Positions 17,201 to 29,760 of a stretch of 64,000 bases of DNA are shown here, piece by piece; the first letter of the stretch is position 1; each line of letters begins with the position of its first letter. The DNA is taken from assembly GCA_964020155.1 (NCBI GenBank), contig OZ026564.1, forward strand, positions 3,946,223 through 4,010,222, read 5' to 3'. The stretch is from Chondrilla cf. caribensis. Its lineage: Eukaryota > Porifera > Demospongiae > Chondrillida > Chondrillidae. The notes beneath the pieces are model-generated. The model searched no databases. It was not told the DNA's origin and saw only the letters and a program-made list of their open reading frames with translations. The translations under genes were made by a program, and so were the position numbers.

Positions 17201-19046
17201 TGCAGTCTTTGATAGCGAGTCAGGTACACTTGAGTTTACAGACTTCTGTCTCAAGGGCATTTGTGTCAAAAAAGCTTGCGAGGAGATTGAGGAAATCGAT
17301 ACCAGATGCTATGCCATTCCTTGTAAGATTCAGTTACATCCAACCAGAAGAGTATTGTATGAATATCGAATCTGTCTAGTTTTTGGATTACCGTCATGGG
17401 AAAATGTATGTGTTACCGCCATGTCAGTGTTCACACAAACTAACACATGCATGCAGACATGCACACACACACACACGCATGCACGCGCACATATCACCAT
17501 CACTGTACATACAATTCCAGGTAATAATACCAGTAGTGTTTGTAATTCTTGATCTTATTTTTTATTATTTATTTCTCACTTTTATAAATTGTATTATATA
17601 CATACGTAGGTATTCAGAGAATACTATTTGACACGTAGTGAATACAGTCGGGAAGTATATTCAGCACAGGAGGTGGAATTTAAGGCAGATGAACCTATTC
17701 AATCATATGTAAATGAAACTGATATGAACGGCAACGGATGGCAGATGAAAAAACTTCATGACAGAGTAAGGTTTAATTTGGTTTTGGACCCTTGGGGTAC
17801 TATTTGATCAAGTATAGTATATTTATACCTTTAGGTGGAATTTGCAGATTTAGAAAAAGCATTGTTGAAATTCTGTAAGATGAAGTGTGAACAAACAATT
17901 GGTGAATTGGAATTGGGATTAATCTTTCCACATGTGGGATATGTAATCACTTTTGATAAAGAACCAAATACAGAAACTCATTGCAATAGAGCAGTGTGTG
18001 TAACATTGCAAGGATGTAAGCCTAAAGACACTCGTTTTTATGCCTTTGTCAAAGAAGGTGAATCTATGCATACGTTTCACATCACTTTGTAGTTTATTAC
18101 TGTTGTGATGCATGACTTGTTATTGCAGTGTTTCCTCAGTGTCCAACTTAAATTTAATATGCTCTGCAGTCTCTGACTAGTGGTTCTTACTCCTTATTTT
18201 TTAGAGTTGAGAAGAGAAAGGACACCGGAAGGTGCTGAAGATGGTGAAGGTTTGTAGTGGATAATATTTGCCTGTACTTGTTGAATTTTGAAGATTACGG
18301 TAGTTTATATTATGTTAAATTCTTGCACAATGATTCTCTTCTGAAAATTTCATGAAATGCACCTTGGCCTAATATTCCCAGTTCATATTTTCGCGGTGTT
18401 GCAATCAAAGACAAGTATTGTACAACATTATACTGAAAATTCACGGTGTAATTTTTGCGCCTTCAGTCAAATTGCGAAAACCACAAAAATTGCAAAATTC
18501 ACGAAAATTTCCCACTATACGGTATTTACAGCAAAAGCTGTGAGCAAGCTTCCTTAGTTATGCCCTTTAAAGAATGAAAATGTTGTCCATCATGAAATGT
18601 GACAAGCAAGTAATTCAAATGACCAAGGGCCACAGGTGTCCCACACATTTTCAAATCAAATTACTTTTATGTCACACATTGCTCTTGATGTATGTTATAG
18701 GCCATGTCTAAGTATCCTTTTATGTTTAGGGTTCCTCCATCGGACTCCATCAGATGCGGGTTTGCTTGAAGTCATTGATGAAATAAACCTAGGATGGCGG
18801 AGAATTGCCATTTATCTAGGGGTGCCCGATAAAGATGTGGCTAGACTTGAAAAGGACGAAAACCTAGGTGGTTTGAGGGCTCTACGACAGTGGAGAGATG
18901 GCAGGTGGGGAAATGGCACTCCTTTCACATGGAATACCTTACTCACGGTTGTGAAGGACAAACTAGGTGTTAATGTTCATGCAGACCTCGAGAGAAAAGT
19001 AATGACACATGAACATTGGAGCACCAGAAATGAAACTAGACATTAG
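14284..19046 (+). CDS. Receptor R2: propeller-like ectodomain, TM, ZU5, death domain
   Basis: Eight exons: 14284-14329, 14903-16199, 16431-16708, 16795-17405, 17610-17765, 17835-18057, 18205-18249, 18730-19046; 2973 nt, 990 aa. The signal peptide spans exons 1-2 (MKLCLKVLLWTVLFL...). The ectodomain carries CSSCPRGYN and CTAPGCLGL landmarks and many N-x-S/T sites; TM about 413-439, then WWRRNSKR. Exon 3 is a cytoplasmic tail (about 448-540). Exon 4 (541-744) is ZU5: VGDVLKQAGCFVLG start, IP-x-GG, FPDGFELASVVIYLD. Exons 5-6 (745-870) may be UPA-like. The last exon is a death domain (GWRRIAIYLGVP ... LRALRQWRDG ... TWNTLL). The small exon 8 of R1 and R4 is missing here, but exons 7 and 9 are both phase 1, so the frame holds. 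Ligand unknown. Confidence 0.85.
18385..18522. mobile_element. Degraded 190-bp-type MITE at the lost exon 8
   Basis: The right end (GAAAATTTCCCACTATACGG followed by TA) matches the TIR of the MITE at 26538-26727; the inside has the same GCGAAAA/CAAAAATT texture. It lies where R1 and R4 have exon 8, so the insertion and a deletion probably removed that exon. Confidence 0.6.
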
Positions 19047-19800
19047 AGATTTAGTACTCGAAATAATTCGGTGAGCTTGTTAATACAAGTACTGTGTAAT
19101 GTATTACAGTATTGTATGTTTATGCACACGTATCTCCACCAAACTCCTTTATGTACGTAGCTATATTATAGTTATAATAACCATTCATTACAATGTCCAC
19201 CAGTCCATTTCTCTGTATAAGCTGTGAAATATTGAAACGTAACGAAAGGCCCTCGCATGTGTGCTTGTGTACAACCTAGAAGCAAGGGAAGCCTATAACC
19301 TTATCAATATCCTTTGTCTCCTTCTAGTTGATCCCTCCCCACCACTTGTTGGTGCTGCCTACTTTCTGTGAGGAAGTCAGTCTGAACATCCAGTGGTTTC
19401 CGGAAACACTCAACTTCTGTGTATTACTATCATGGTGCATGGATGATATGTATTGTTTGTATTATACAACTGGAACAGTAAAACTGGTTGCCTATCTGTT
19501 CGTGAAATAGTGTTGTATTATCTATATGTGTCCATGTGTGAATTATGCGTATATTTTAGCATTTTTTACTGTCACAGTGTCAGTTTTATTTTGTTTGAGG
19601 TCAATTCCATGTGTATGTACTACAGTAACTGTATTATTTTATGCTTTGGAGCCATAAAGTATTACAGTTATAGCTACATGAGTGAACAGAGGTGATGTAA
19701 TCTTGCCTATACTATGTTATTATGTCAGTGTTGGTCAATCTGTCTATGTACACTGTAAATTGCATGGATGCCGTTGGATCCTCAATTATAAAAGGTCTTT

Positions 19801-19966
19801 CTGCCAACAATCACCGATCCAATGAATATCATTAGCAGTCCCTGTAGTGGTTTGTTTGGAAGTGATCGTAACTTGTATTCCTCCAACAGTGGAACAGTAG
19901 CTCCAATTGTATATGTTGACCGTCCCACCAGTCCTCCTTGTGCTGTGTCCTCTCAGTACAGATGAG
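19801..19966 (+). pseudogene. Copied 3' tail of the HTH gene (remnant 2)
   Basis: Matches 4275-4439 almost base for base through the stop codon and on into the TG tract. It lacks everything 5' of the CCAACAATC junction. Confidence 0.88.
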
Positions 19967-19976
19967 AGTACATATA

Positions 19977-20113
<137 letters not shown>

Positions 20114-21210
20114 TTGTTGTGATGTGTTGTTTATAGGCTGGTTCCTGAGTGTACTTGTGAATGTGTGTTGTTTTGATGTACATGGTATTGATATGAAGTT
20201 AGTAGTACACTTATTATATTAATATTGAATATCACAATATTTTGGATCCCAATAAAAACGAAATGATATAAAAATAAATTGTAATAATATTATTAATACA
20301 CCTAATACATTTGTACATAAATAATATAATATATCGACATTGAATGTACATTGCTAACAATAGATGATGAACTAATAAAATTAACACACCAGCAACCACT
20401 GGCAACAGCGATGAGATCTTGATATCTCACGACTGTCTTAGTCCCCACTGGGACACCTTCCTCTGAGCATACGACATCACCACCATGCTGCTCCCATTGG
20501 TCAAGAAGCTTCAGATTGTTCCCGGAGCAATCCCGCGATAAAGTGCAAAGAATCCACCCCTCTCTCTGATCACCGATCTCATTCAAGACCATATGGACCG
20601 GTTTCCATGGTAACCTCCCTGTACCTGTGACTTCATGTACTCCAGCGGCCACACCAGCCACCAACAGAAGGTGGCTGCTCCTCCCGAGATGACAAACGGG
20701 CCAAGGAACTTTGTGGCAAACAGATTGGCATGGTTGCGTCTCATGTAGTCCACAATGATGAAGTACACGTTCATGAGTCCCTGACACCTCAACCAGGTCA
20801 CCCCAAACCCGGTGTAGAGCTCCCTGAAGTGCCATCGTTGGTTGATCTGTCTCTTTATCTTGGCAACTTCAATGGGTGTTTCGATGACCGCACGCACTGT
20901 TGAGGCGAATGCACCTGCCAGCAACACACGGACCTGAAGGAGGAATCAGGACAGACAGACGTGATAGACATGGAGACAAAAGACAAACCACAGGCCCAGC
21001 TCATCAGCCCCGGCACTGTGGTTTTCACACTTAACTGGGCCTGTGTAAACAAGGTAAAAATGGCCGACAACAAAGTACTCACAGAGCATATACCAATGAG
21101 TACAGCCAAACACACTGCCGAACACATTGGATGCATTCAAATAGCAGAAGGAGCGGTGATTGACAGCTACAGTGTCCACTCAAGCTCCCCTGCAACCCTC
21201 CAGTGTGAGG

Positions 21211-23061
21211 AGGAGAAAACCATTATTGATTTAACATTAATGTGTACAAGACAGACGAAAAGAAAAAAAAAACAAACACGAAGATATAAGTGATTATAAG
21301 GTGCATGGGTGAAATCTCGGACACAGGTAGCACAGTTTGACATGAAACACATGTTGAGGATGCTACACTGGCAAGATGAAGGAAATAAAAAAAACAAAAA
21401 TGAAGTGTAAGATAGTGAATAAAACACACATGAAAGATAGCAGATACAAGCAACAACGAATTGATGGAATTGGTTACTGATAGTTATGATAACAATAGCT
21501 TGCTGGGGTCCCAGCTCAGGCAATCTTTTGCCCAGAAGATGATTTGAGAAGTGGAGATGGCGATTTTTCCTGCATCATCAAGGGTTGATCTCAGGTTATT
21601 TTTTTGTTCTTTCATTCCCAAGAAGTCTGCAAGTCGCTTGGGGAGGTCAGGCGGATGGTGACCCAGGGCACCTATCTCTAGGGTGAGATAACTCGCATTG
21701 AAACCTTTCTTACAGAGGTCACTCAGCAAAGATTGATAGTTCTGTTTGCCTTCTTTCCTGCGCCTCGCCTCTTTCATGGCATTCAGACTATTAGAGCAGA
21801 CGGTGAGTTCAATCATTTTGACTGCCTGATTCTGAACGATGACAATGTCAGGTCTTGAACTGGTGCACACGAGCTGGGGTGGGATTGTTGTTGGTGGGGT
21901 TTCTTCTGCTCTGAGGTTGGGGAGGTCTGCATAAAGGGTGGAGGATGGTAGGAGACAATTCAGCCTTTCCACTAGCTTTAGTAAAACAGAGTCGTGTCTC
22001 CATGTGTACCTACCATCCTCCAGTGCACGTTTGCAGCCATTGAGGATGTGGTGGGCGGTCGCTTGAGGGCTGTCACATAGGTGACATCGAGCGTGTACTT
22101 GGATTTTCCAGCGCCGTAGGTTGGTAGGAGTTGGCAGGGTGTCAGAGCCGCATCAGAGGATGAATGACAGTTGTCCAGCCAGAAGGGTACTTTCTATTTT
22201 GCGGACGGTCCGCACGGACGGCGGACGCATACAAAAGATAGGGACGGCAATTAGCGCCCGTTTAACTCCTATACTGCGGACGACACAAGATAGGAATATG
22301 CTAAAAAGCGGACCGATCGAGGTGTATTCCAAACCGGCTACCACACATCGAAGCGGACTGAAGTGTAGAATACAGCAGTAACACTTTCTTTAGTTAATGT
22401 GCCTCTCTCTGTAGCTATTATTATTGTACAGCTTTACCGTACCTCCCTACAAGTACAAGAAAAAACGAACAGCAATTCTTCCCAAGACACTGACAGTAAC
22501 TGCATGCGTAAAATAAAGAATAATGCAGTGCATTTATCTTCCAGCAGGACAAGAAGTCCTTATTCAGAACCCTCAGCGTAGACAACTGCATGCCAAAGCC
22601 ACGTGGTCCACCATCTAGCATAGTACAAGAAATGAAGAATAGCAATTCTCCTCAAAAGATAGCTGACAGTAATATACTACGCAACCTATGTTCACACGAA
22701 GTCCTTCAGTGCCCCCAGCGTGACACCATCCGCATACTCGTCCGCGCTCCGTCCACCGTCCGCATACTCGTCCGCCGTCCGTGCGGACCGTCCGCAAAAT
22801 AGAAAGTACCAGCCAGAAGTCCATCAACAATGCGTTTCCACACCTTGGTCATTGATTCCAGCTCTGTGCAGTCAGAAAATTTCTTTTGCACTTGGAGGGA
22901 CTCAAGCTTACGGTTGGCCTCTTCTAAAGCTTGTTCATTTACAAGGCTTTTGGCTATTGGCCAGGTTGCAGATGAGCTTGGGGCAGTTGAGAGTGCTGTT
23001 TGCAGATGGTGCTGAGTAATTTCGGAAATATCTTGGCGTTTCAAAAAGGCCGCGTTGTTGA
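21211..23061 (-). mobile_element. R2/NeSL-like non-LTR retrotransposon fragment inserted in carrier exon
   Basis: The insertion interrupts a continuous site seen in copies 1 and 3 (GTGTGAGGA|ATTTCATATC). Read on the - strand it carries the C-terminal part of a retrotransposon polyprotein: a Thr-Leu-Pro-Thr-Pro stretch, a zinc knuckle CHLCDSPQATAHHILNGC (near 22030-22092), and a restriction-like endonuclease pattern with RPDIVI, MIELTV, a downstream Lys and LEIGALG (21484-21972). An in-frame stop lies upstream of the knuckle and no reverse-transcriptase core was found, so it is a dead 5'-truncated copy. A Mutator-like element (22186-22810) is nested inside. The precise clade is uncertain. Confidence 0.72.
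22186..22810. mobile_element. Mutator-like MITE, 9-bp target duplication
   Basis: 625-bp element with ~40-bp terminal inverted repeats starting GGTACTTTCTATTTTGCGGA, GC-rich just inside (CGGTCCGCACGGACGG). It is flanked on both sides by the 9-bp repeat AGCCAGAAG (22177-22185 and 22811-22819), a length typical of Mutator-like elements. It is non-coding and inserted within the retrotransposon fragment, so it is the younger event. Confidence 0.85.
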
Positions 23062-23387
23062 TTTTCATATCTTGTTGAGGAGTAGTTGTCTCCCAGAAAG
23101 GTATACATCCCTTCAAACGCCGCAAACTGTGCCGACCTGTAAATACCCGAACCAAATATTGGAGGAAGACATCCTCTGTATAGTCCCTTTATTCCTTGTT
23201 CTCTCACGGTCTTTGTGAATGATTGGAACATGTTTGTTTTCTCGAAACCGACTTGGGCTTGCATCTTCGTCTTGACCGTGTCGAATGGGTGCCCAACCAG
23301 AACACTCGTTGTACCGTACAGCACGCCAACACCGAGTCCTATGATTCCTTCCTTCCACCATTCCGCTCTTTTCTCGCTGTGTGTCAT

Positions 23388-23554
23388 CTTCCCTTCGGTG
23401 GTGATCACGTGGGTATCATGTGTCATGTGATTGGCTCATATTCTGGGGGAAACCCGTTCGGTTAGGAGAACCTGAGTCAAGTCCAAAGTCTGCAAGTTTG
23501 ACCTCTTGACAGGAAGAAGTAGGCGGACAGCAAATCCACAACTATAGAACGGCA
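23388..23554. promoter_or_regulatory. Bidirectional promoter region, carrier 2 and R3
   Basis: 167 bp between divergent starts, with E-box CACGTG at 23406-23411 and an ATTGG (inverted CCAAT) at 23430-23434. Nearly identical to the region before R5. Confidence 0.5.
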
Positions 23555-26114
23555 ATGAATCTTTGTTTAAAAGTTTACTTATGGACCGTTTTGTCTCTTG
23601 GTGAGTGTCTTTGTTTCTTCTGAGGGCGTAGTTCGACCATTTACTGGAATTGCCCGTTCTTTCGTAGCCTTTCGTGTAGCTGATTAGATGCGCACGACCT
23701 GTCTCTTCATGTTGTCTGTACGTCTAGTCTCATATTGACCGCTGCTTTCGATTTGTAGTCTAGCACTCCTCCAGGAACCGTGCATCGACTCTTCCTTTTC
23801 ATTTCATTTTCTCTCTGCCTCGACCTATAGAATATGATCCCTTGAGTGGATACCAGCTTGTTATAGACATCCTAGTTCTTCGTCAACTGTAACTTGTACA
23901 TCTTTATTCTCAATGCGCGTCTTATCTGATGTAGACCGTACGCGTACGAAGCTCAGCTTTGATATTGTCGGAACCTTTCCTTCCGCTAAGCATTTGTACG
24001 TATTCTTACCCGTACACCTGCGCGTTGAAGGGGAAGAGTAAGGTTAAACGGTTAAACTGTGTAACTTGAAGCACCAGACCTGGGATGACTTGGAATTGAT
24101 AGCCTGTAACACTCGAAATACTGAACTAGCGATGCAAGTTTATGTCACTGTATGTAGGCAGGTTATTTGATGTTTAAAGATACTCTTTTGCCATTTTCTA
24201 GTTCCTCGTTTGTGCGCCTTCCCGGTGAACTATTACCTGATTGTCGATTCCAATGGGAAGTTGTTTCTCCTGGACACCTCTGTCGACCCCCCAAATACCA
24301 CTCCCATCCCCAGCACCCCCCACCAGAGTCACACAGTGAGGCGGTTTTGTTCGTCCTGTCCACGTGGATACAACACACTGCATGTAGGCAACCACGTGAT
24401 TATTCCCAGCGATAACTACATATACATAGTGGATGTATCTGACCCATCTTACATCAAACCTGCAAAGTCGTGCAACATTTCGAACTGCTCTCCGTTTGTT
24501 GTGGATGCCGGAAACTTTGATTCATCTCTGCTAACTGTGTATGTGCAGTGCAAAGGGAATGCCGAGAATACAAGCTCAGTTGACATCCGATCGATCAAAT
24601 CTGATTGTGAAACAGAGAACGTAACTATCAATCACAAACCTAGCAGCAGTCTATTTCTGTTTAGCTCGAGCCACCAGGTTGTGTACTTCTTCATATCTAA
24701 TGGCGTTCTCCACTCCAATACTCTACCGGATAACAATGAACAAATGATACAGGTACCAGAGGGGTGTGTGAATGTGAGCAAAATCACAAAATTTGGAACG
24801 AGTGGATTTATTTTAGAATGCTCCAACGGGACACACATCACTTTGACATCTTTCTACAACCTGTCTTTGGCTGAGTTTGAGCCTGGTAACCTTCTCCAAG
24901 ACCACCACATAGGAACACTGGTTATTTCCATGAACAACACACTTTTAGCAAGTTGGAGCAATATTGACCGCAACATTGTTATTTCTGATATTTCAGATAA
25001 GCGCAGCCCTCAGAATCTATCGCCAGTCAATTCTACTGGGAACATAACGTCCCTCTGCTTCGTTCAAGTGCAGGGATACCCATACATCGTCTATGCTGTG
25101 GACAAAACTGGACTGTACTCGTACAACATCACCAAGGGCACTACCGTTAGTGGTATTCCAGAGTCCAACCATGCCTGCACAGCTCCTGGGTGTCTCGGAC
25201 TGCAGTCCCCCACTGATGACTACGTCCTTGCAGCCAACGATGAAACCGGTGCCACGTTCTACAACTTGAACCGTTCCACCAAGCACGGGCCAGTCTCCAA
25301 AGATGTGAAGGTGTCACGAATGTTGACCCTCGTACGACGTGATCCTCCTGGTCCCAATCCAACTACCACACCAAGTAGTGATGGAAGTAATATAGCTGCC
25401 ATTGTGGTACCAGTACTGATTGTTTTTGTGCTAGTTGTTATATCTATCATAATTGGTGTCATCATCATTGGGATCTGCTGGTTGCATTGGAAGAATTCCA
25501 AGAGGTAATCATAGTCAAAACTATATTAGATTTGTAGGTACAGTGCCATTTGCTTAGTGAGCACATGGGGTTAGTACATACTTCCGGTTGGAGAGTACAC
25601 TTCACTCAGTCCCTAACTCATTTACACTTCGTCAAACAGTACTGATAATACGTAAGTACCTATGATAAGAAATACAGATTTGGTGTGCCCTCAGACTAAG
25701 CAAGTTTGACTGCACGTAGATGTAAGAACACTGTATGTTGTATGGTAACCCCTTGAATTAGGTGTTACATGTGAACCTCACAGTATTTGTTGGTATGATA
25801 CTGTGTACTAACTGTGCATTTGGCTAACGATTACACATGGCTGCCGTACATTCATTGTACTCACGTCTTTCCTCTTTTCTAGTCAGCAGACGCCAGTCGA
25901 AGAGTCCTCACCCCAGGACCATGAACTCAGAGCTCAGGACAATGTCGATCCCCAGGAACAAGAACACAATGACTGTCACTTAGACCGAGAATATCCTGTA
26001 AATGCTGTTGCCCATGAAATGCAAGGCCAAGACTCTCCAAGGTTGGCTGTCGGCAGCAAAGATTATGGTAAAGGTGGAAGACAAAGTCCCTTGGGAGACA
26101 GCATGAATGCATAA
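23555..26114 (+). CDS. Receptor R3: short form without ZU5 and death domains
   Basis: Three exons: 23555-23600, 24202-25504, 25883-26114; 1581 nt, 526 aa. The signal peptide and ectodomain are close to R2 (same CSSCPRGYN and CTAPGCLGL landmarks). The TM helix (IIGVIIIGICWL region) differs from R2 and R5 and is followed by HWKNSKR. The tail is only ~75 residues (NAVAHEMQGQDSPRLAV motif kept) and ends at TAA just where R2 continues toward the ZU5 exon. No ZU5 or death-domain exon follows before the satellite arrays. R5 ends at the same place with the same exon-3 length, so the short form predates the large duplication. It may act as a decoy or co-receptor; this is inference. Confidence 0.82.
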
Positions 26115-26537
26115 ACTAATTATAGGAGTTGTTTGTTGTTCATTATTTCATGTATTTTAAGTACAAATCTAACTTTAAAGAAGTACATTTTAATATTTTT
26201 TAAGATATGTGTGTTTTGTACAGTGTACAGTATAATTATGCTCGATTTTCTCAATTCTGCATTGTCTGATTATAGTTATGTAATATGCCATTTTTCCAAA
26301 GCGTCAATTCTATGGTGTCCGTGAGATTAATTTCTTGTGATCCAAGTGTATTGTTACTGGTGTGTATATGTACCTTACATTTGGATTTGATTGAGAGCTT
26401 AATTATCATATTTATAATAATTATGCTATTTATGTTAATAACAACAAATTGCTCTGTAAAATTACCACAGGCCTGTCTGCATCTTAACAAAGAGGTGTTG
26501 ATATCATACTTTTGTAGGTATAGACACTGGGGTTATA
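26115..26537. other. Spacer after R3, duplicated at 28807 and 50665
   Basis: AT-rich, non-coding. The part from about 26270 recurs at 28807-29070, and the whole recurs at 50665-51093. Confidence 0.7.
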
Positions 26538-26727
26538 CTGTATAGCGGGAAATTTTTGCGGGACAAAATTTTCGCGGATGGCTCCAAAAATGAAAATTCG
26601 CGGATGCTGGCCAGAGTCACGCGACAGAAAAGCGAGAACGCCTAATTCGTGGATAAATTTTCACAGATGTTAGGCCAACTGCGAAAACTGCAAAAATTTT
26701 GTCCTGCAAAAATTTCCCGCTATACGG
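26538..26727. mobile_element. 190-bp MITE with TA target duplication (copy 1)
   Basis: Terminal inverted repeats CTGTATAGCGGGAAATTTTT / reverse complement of ...AAATTTCCCGCTATACGG, flanked by TA (26536-26537 and 26728-26729). The duplicate spacer at 29063-29070 shows the empty site GGTTATAGTATGTC. Confidence 0.85.
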
Positions 26728-27000
26728 TAGTATGTCAAGTTGGTACTTTAGCTCACACCTAGCTGGGGTTGGATGCTAGTCTCTGAAACACCTCCTATCT
26801 CCATGTGTGGCCTGCATGTCCCCTAGTTGCCCTGGCAGTGTCCATTATGCTATGGGGTTGGTTGAATTTTTAGTACTAGGACCTCGGTGCATGTCCAAGC
26901 CAACAAAAATGTGACCGAAACAGCTCTTGGAGGTTGTGTGTGATTGGTAGTGTCCACGGCCTCTCCTGTGTGCACGTGATACATCATAGCTCAAATACAA
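26728..27000. other. Spacer, second part (duplicated at 29070 and 51284)
   Basis: Non-coding sequence shared with 29070-29330 and 51284-51500. No gene seen. Confidence 0.6.
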
Positions 27001-28130
27001 ATGCACTGACACACTCCTGGAACTAGTACAGTTCTTCTGATAGCAAAAAAGATGCGATTTGTTATTGAAAAAAATTCTCTCCAGTACCCATATGCCACAT
27101 ATAATAATGCATATACTTTTGTATGTACTTTTCAATATAAGTGTATTATGCCCTGTGAAGATCACTTGAGTGATTTAACATTCCGTTTTGGTCACCAAGG
27201 GCTGCCCAGTGTCCATGACAAACTCATCAACACAATATTGGATGCATACAAACTGTCCTGAGTGTGCTATAGGCCTCGTGGTGACAAGCGAAAAAATGTC
27301 AATTTTTATGCTTGTCACCACAAGCTCTCCTGTGTACACATAATGCATCATAGATCTAATACTAATACACGGACACACTCCTGCAACTCATACGGTCCTT
27401 TTGATAGCAAAATTGATAGGTTTTGTTGCTGATAAAATTCTGTCTGGTGTCCATATGACACATAGCATTATACATTTGTATGTACATATCAATATAAGTG
27501 TAATACGCCTTGTGTTGATCACTCAGGTGATTTGACATCACGTTGCTGGTCACCAAGGGCTGTCCAGTGTCTGTGCCAAACTCACAAACACAATATTGGA
27601 TGCATACAAACCCTCCTGAGTGTGCTATAGGCCTCGTGGTGGCAAGCATAAAAATGTCAATTTTTATGCTTGTCACCACGGCCTCTCCTGTGTGCACATA
27701 ATGCATCATAGATCGAATGCAAATGTACGGACACACTCCTGGAATTAATACAGTCTTTCTGATCGATAGCAAAAATGATAGGTTTTGTTGCTGATGAAAA
27801 TTCTGCCTGGTGTCCATATGACACATAGCATTATACAATTGTATGTACATTTGAATATAAGTGTAATACGCCTTGTGGTGATCACTCAGGTGATTTGACA
27901 CCACGTTGCTGGTCACCAAGGGCTGCCCAGTGTCCGTGCCAAACTCACCAACACAATTTCGGATAAATGTAAACCATCCTGAGTGTGCTATAGGCCTCGT
28001 GGTGATAAGCACAAAAATGTCAATTTTTATGCTTGTCACCATGAGCTCTCCTGTGTGCACACAATGCATCATAGATCTAATACAAATGTACGGACACACT
28101 CCTGGAACTAATACAGTCCTTTAGAAGGGG
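27000..28130. repeat. ~360-bp satellite, three units
   Basis: Tandem repeat with period 358-362 bp (GATCTAAT marker at 27353, 27711 as GATCGAAT, and 28073). Each unit has an internal hairpin, GTGGTGACAAGCA near TGCTTGTCACCAC. A reading frame stays open over two units on the - strand (27362-28099) but has no recognisable domain. Confidence 0.9.
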
Positions 28131-28806
28131 CCTAAAATATTTTCAATGCATGGAAGAGTATAGGAGAGAAAACACTAAGCACCTTTATGCATAGCTCATG
28201 GGGGAGAAGGTGCGTCAGCTTGATATTTTACACAGACCCAGCTGGGGGCGTGAACTAACTTCTAAAACAATTCCCATCTAAATAGGTGACCCATTAGCCC
28301 AGCTACATTGGAAGGTGCTTAATATATTTTCAATGTATGGGAGAGTATAGGAGAGAAAACACTAAGCACCTTTATGCATAGCTCATGGGGGAGAAGGTGC
28401 GTCAGCTTGATATTTTACACAGACCCAGCTGGGGGCGTGAACTAACTTCTAAAACAATTCCCATCTAAATAGGTGACCCATTAGCCCAGCTACATTGGAA
28501 GGTGCTTAATATATTTTCAATGTATGGGAGAGTATAGGAGAGAAAATGCTTAGCACCTTTTTGCATAGCTCATGGGGGAGGGGGCGTGTCAACTTGATAT
28601 TTTAGACAGATCTAGCTGGGGACGTGAGCTAACTTCTGAAACAATTCCCATCTCAATAGGTGAACCGTATCCCCAGCTACATTGGAAGGTGCTTAATATT
28701 TTTTCAACGTATGGGAGAGTATAGGAGAGAAAACGTTAAGCACCTTTTTGCATAGCTCATGGGAGAGGGGGCGTGTCAACTTGATATATTAGACAGATCT
28801 AGCTGG
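28130..28806. repeat. ~189-bp satellite array, forward orientation
   Basis: About 3.5 units. Each has an AAGGTGCTTA arm and a TAAGCACCTT arm about 60 bp apart that can form a hairpin, then a conserved GGAGGGGGCGTGTCAACTTG block. Two neighbouring units (28137-28515) are almost identical. Confidence 0.9.
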
Positions 28807-29330
28807 CTGATAGTTATGTAATATGCCATTTTTCCAAAGCGTCAATTCAATGTTGTCCGTGACGATTAATTTATTGTGATCCTAGTGTATTGTTACTGGT
28901 GTGTATATGTACCTTACATTTGGATTTGATTGAGAGCTTAATTATCATATTCATAATAATTATCCTATTTATGTTAATAACAACAAATTGCTCTGTAAAA
29001 TTACCACAGGCCTGTCTGCACCTTAATAAAGAGGTGTTGATATCATACTTTTGTATAGACACTGGGGTTATAGTATGTCAAGTTGGTACTTTAGCCCAGA
29101 CCTACACCTAGCTAGGGTTGGATACTAGTCTCTGAAACACCTCCTATCTCCATGTGTGGCCTGCATGTCCCCTAGTTGCCCTAGCAGCATCCGTTACGCT
29201 ATGGGGTTGGTTGAATTTTTAGTACTAGGACCTCGGTCTCCAAGCCAACAAAAATGTGACCGAAACAGCTCTTGGAGGTTGTGTGTGATTGGTAGTGTCC
29301 ACGGCCTCTCCTGTGTGCACGTGATGCATC
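28807..29330. other. Second copy of the post-R3 spacer, lacking the MITE
   Basis: Matches about 26270-27000 but without the 190-bp MITE, so it supplies the empty insertion site. Confidence 0.8.
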
Positions 29331-29760
29331 ATAGCTCAAATACGAATGCACGAACACACTCCTGGAACTAGTACAGTTCTTCTGATAGCAAAAAAGATGC
29401 GTTTTGTTATTGAAAAAAATTCTCCCCAGTACCCATATACCACATATAATAATGCATATACTTTTGTATGTACATTCCAATATAAGTGTATTATGCCCTG
29501 TGATGATCACTTGAGTGATTTAAAATTCCGTTTTGGTCACCAAGGGCTGCCCAGTGTCCATGCCAAACTCACCAACACAATTTCGAATGCATACAAACCC
29601 TCCTGAGTGTGCTATAGGCCTCGTGGTGACAAGCACAAAAGTGCATTTCATTGCAGTCCAGTTTTATGCTTGTCACCACGAACTCTCCTGTGTGCAGTCC
29701 TGTGGAGATGAAAATTGTTTCATAAGTTAGTATAGGTCCACAGCTAGGTTCTCATAAAGT
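29331..29760. repeat. ~360-bp satellite, single unit
   Basis: One diverged unit of the family seen at 27000-28130, ending at the start of the next 189-bp array. Confidence 0.8.

Larger units (their letters stand above)
20427..23387 (-). pseudogene. SLC25 mitochondrial carrier, broken copy 2
   Basis: Homologue of the intact carrier. Exon 2 (20933-20427) has the same length but a TGA at 20585-20583 in place of CGA, at residue 233 of 284, removing the end of the third repeat. Exon 1 (from 23387) is interrupted after ...SSTRYE by a 1.85-kb insertion (21211-23061), and the remaining exon-1 end has lost its donor (GT to GG at ~21188). It therefore cannot make a normal carrier. The first 105 or so codons of exon 1 stay nearly identical to copies 1 and 3. 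Confidence 0.88.

Noticed and set aside
22706..23155. 149-codon - strand frame as a host gene
   Set aside because: It spans the retrotransposon fragment and the Mutator-like element ends, so it is composite.
27362..28099. 245-codon frame on the - strand in the 360-bp satellite (and 51918-52655, 32907-33333, 56927-57370)
   Set aside because: Follows the tandem repeat period, has no start context, splice signals or domain; not listed as a gene.
28130..28806. Possible CRISPR-like array from evenly spaced repeats
   Set aside because: The whole ~189-bp unit is repeated, with no unique spacers; the genome is eukaryotic.
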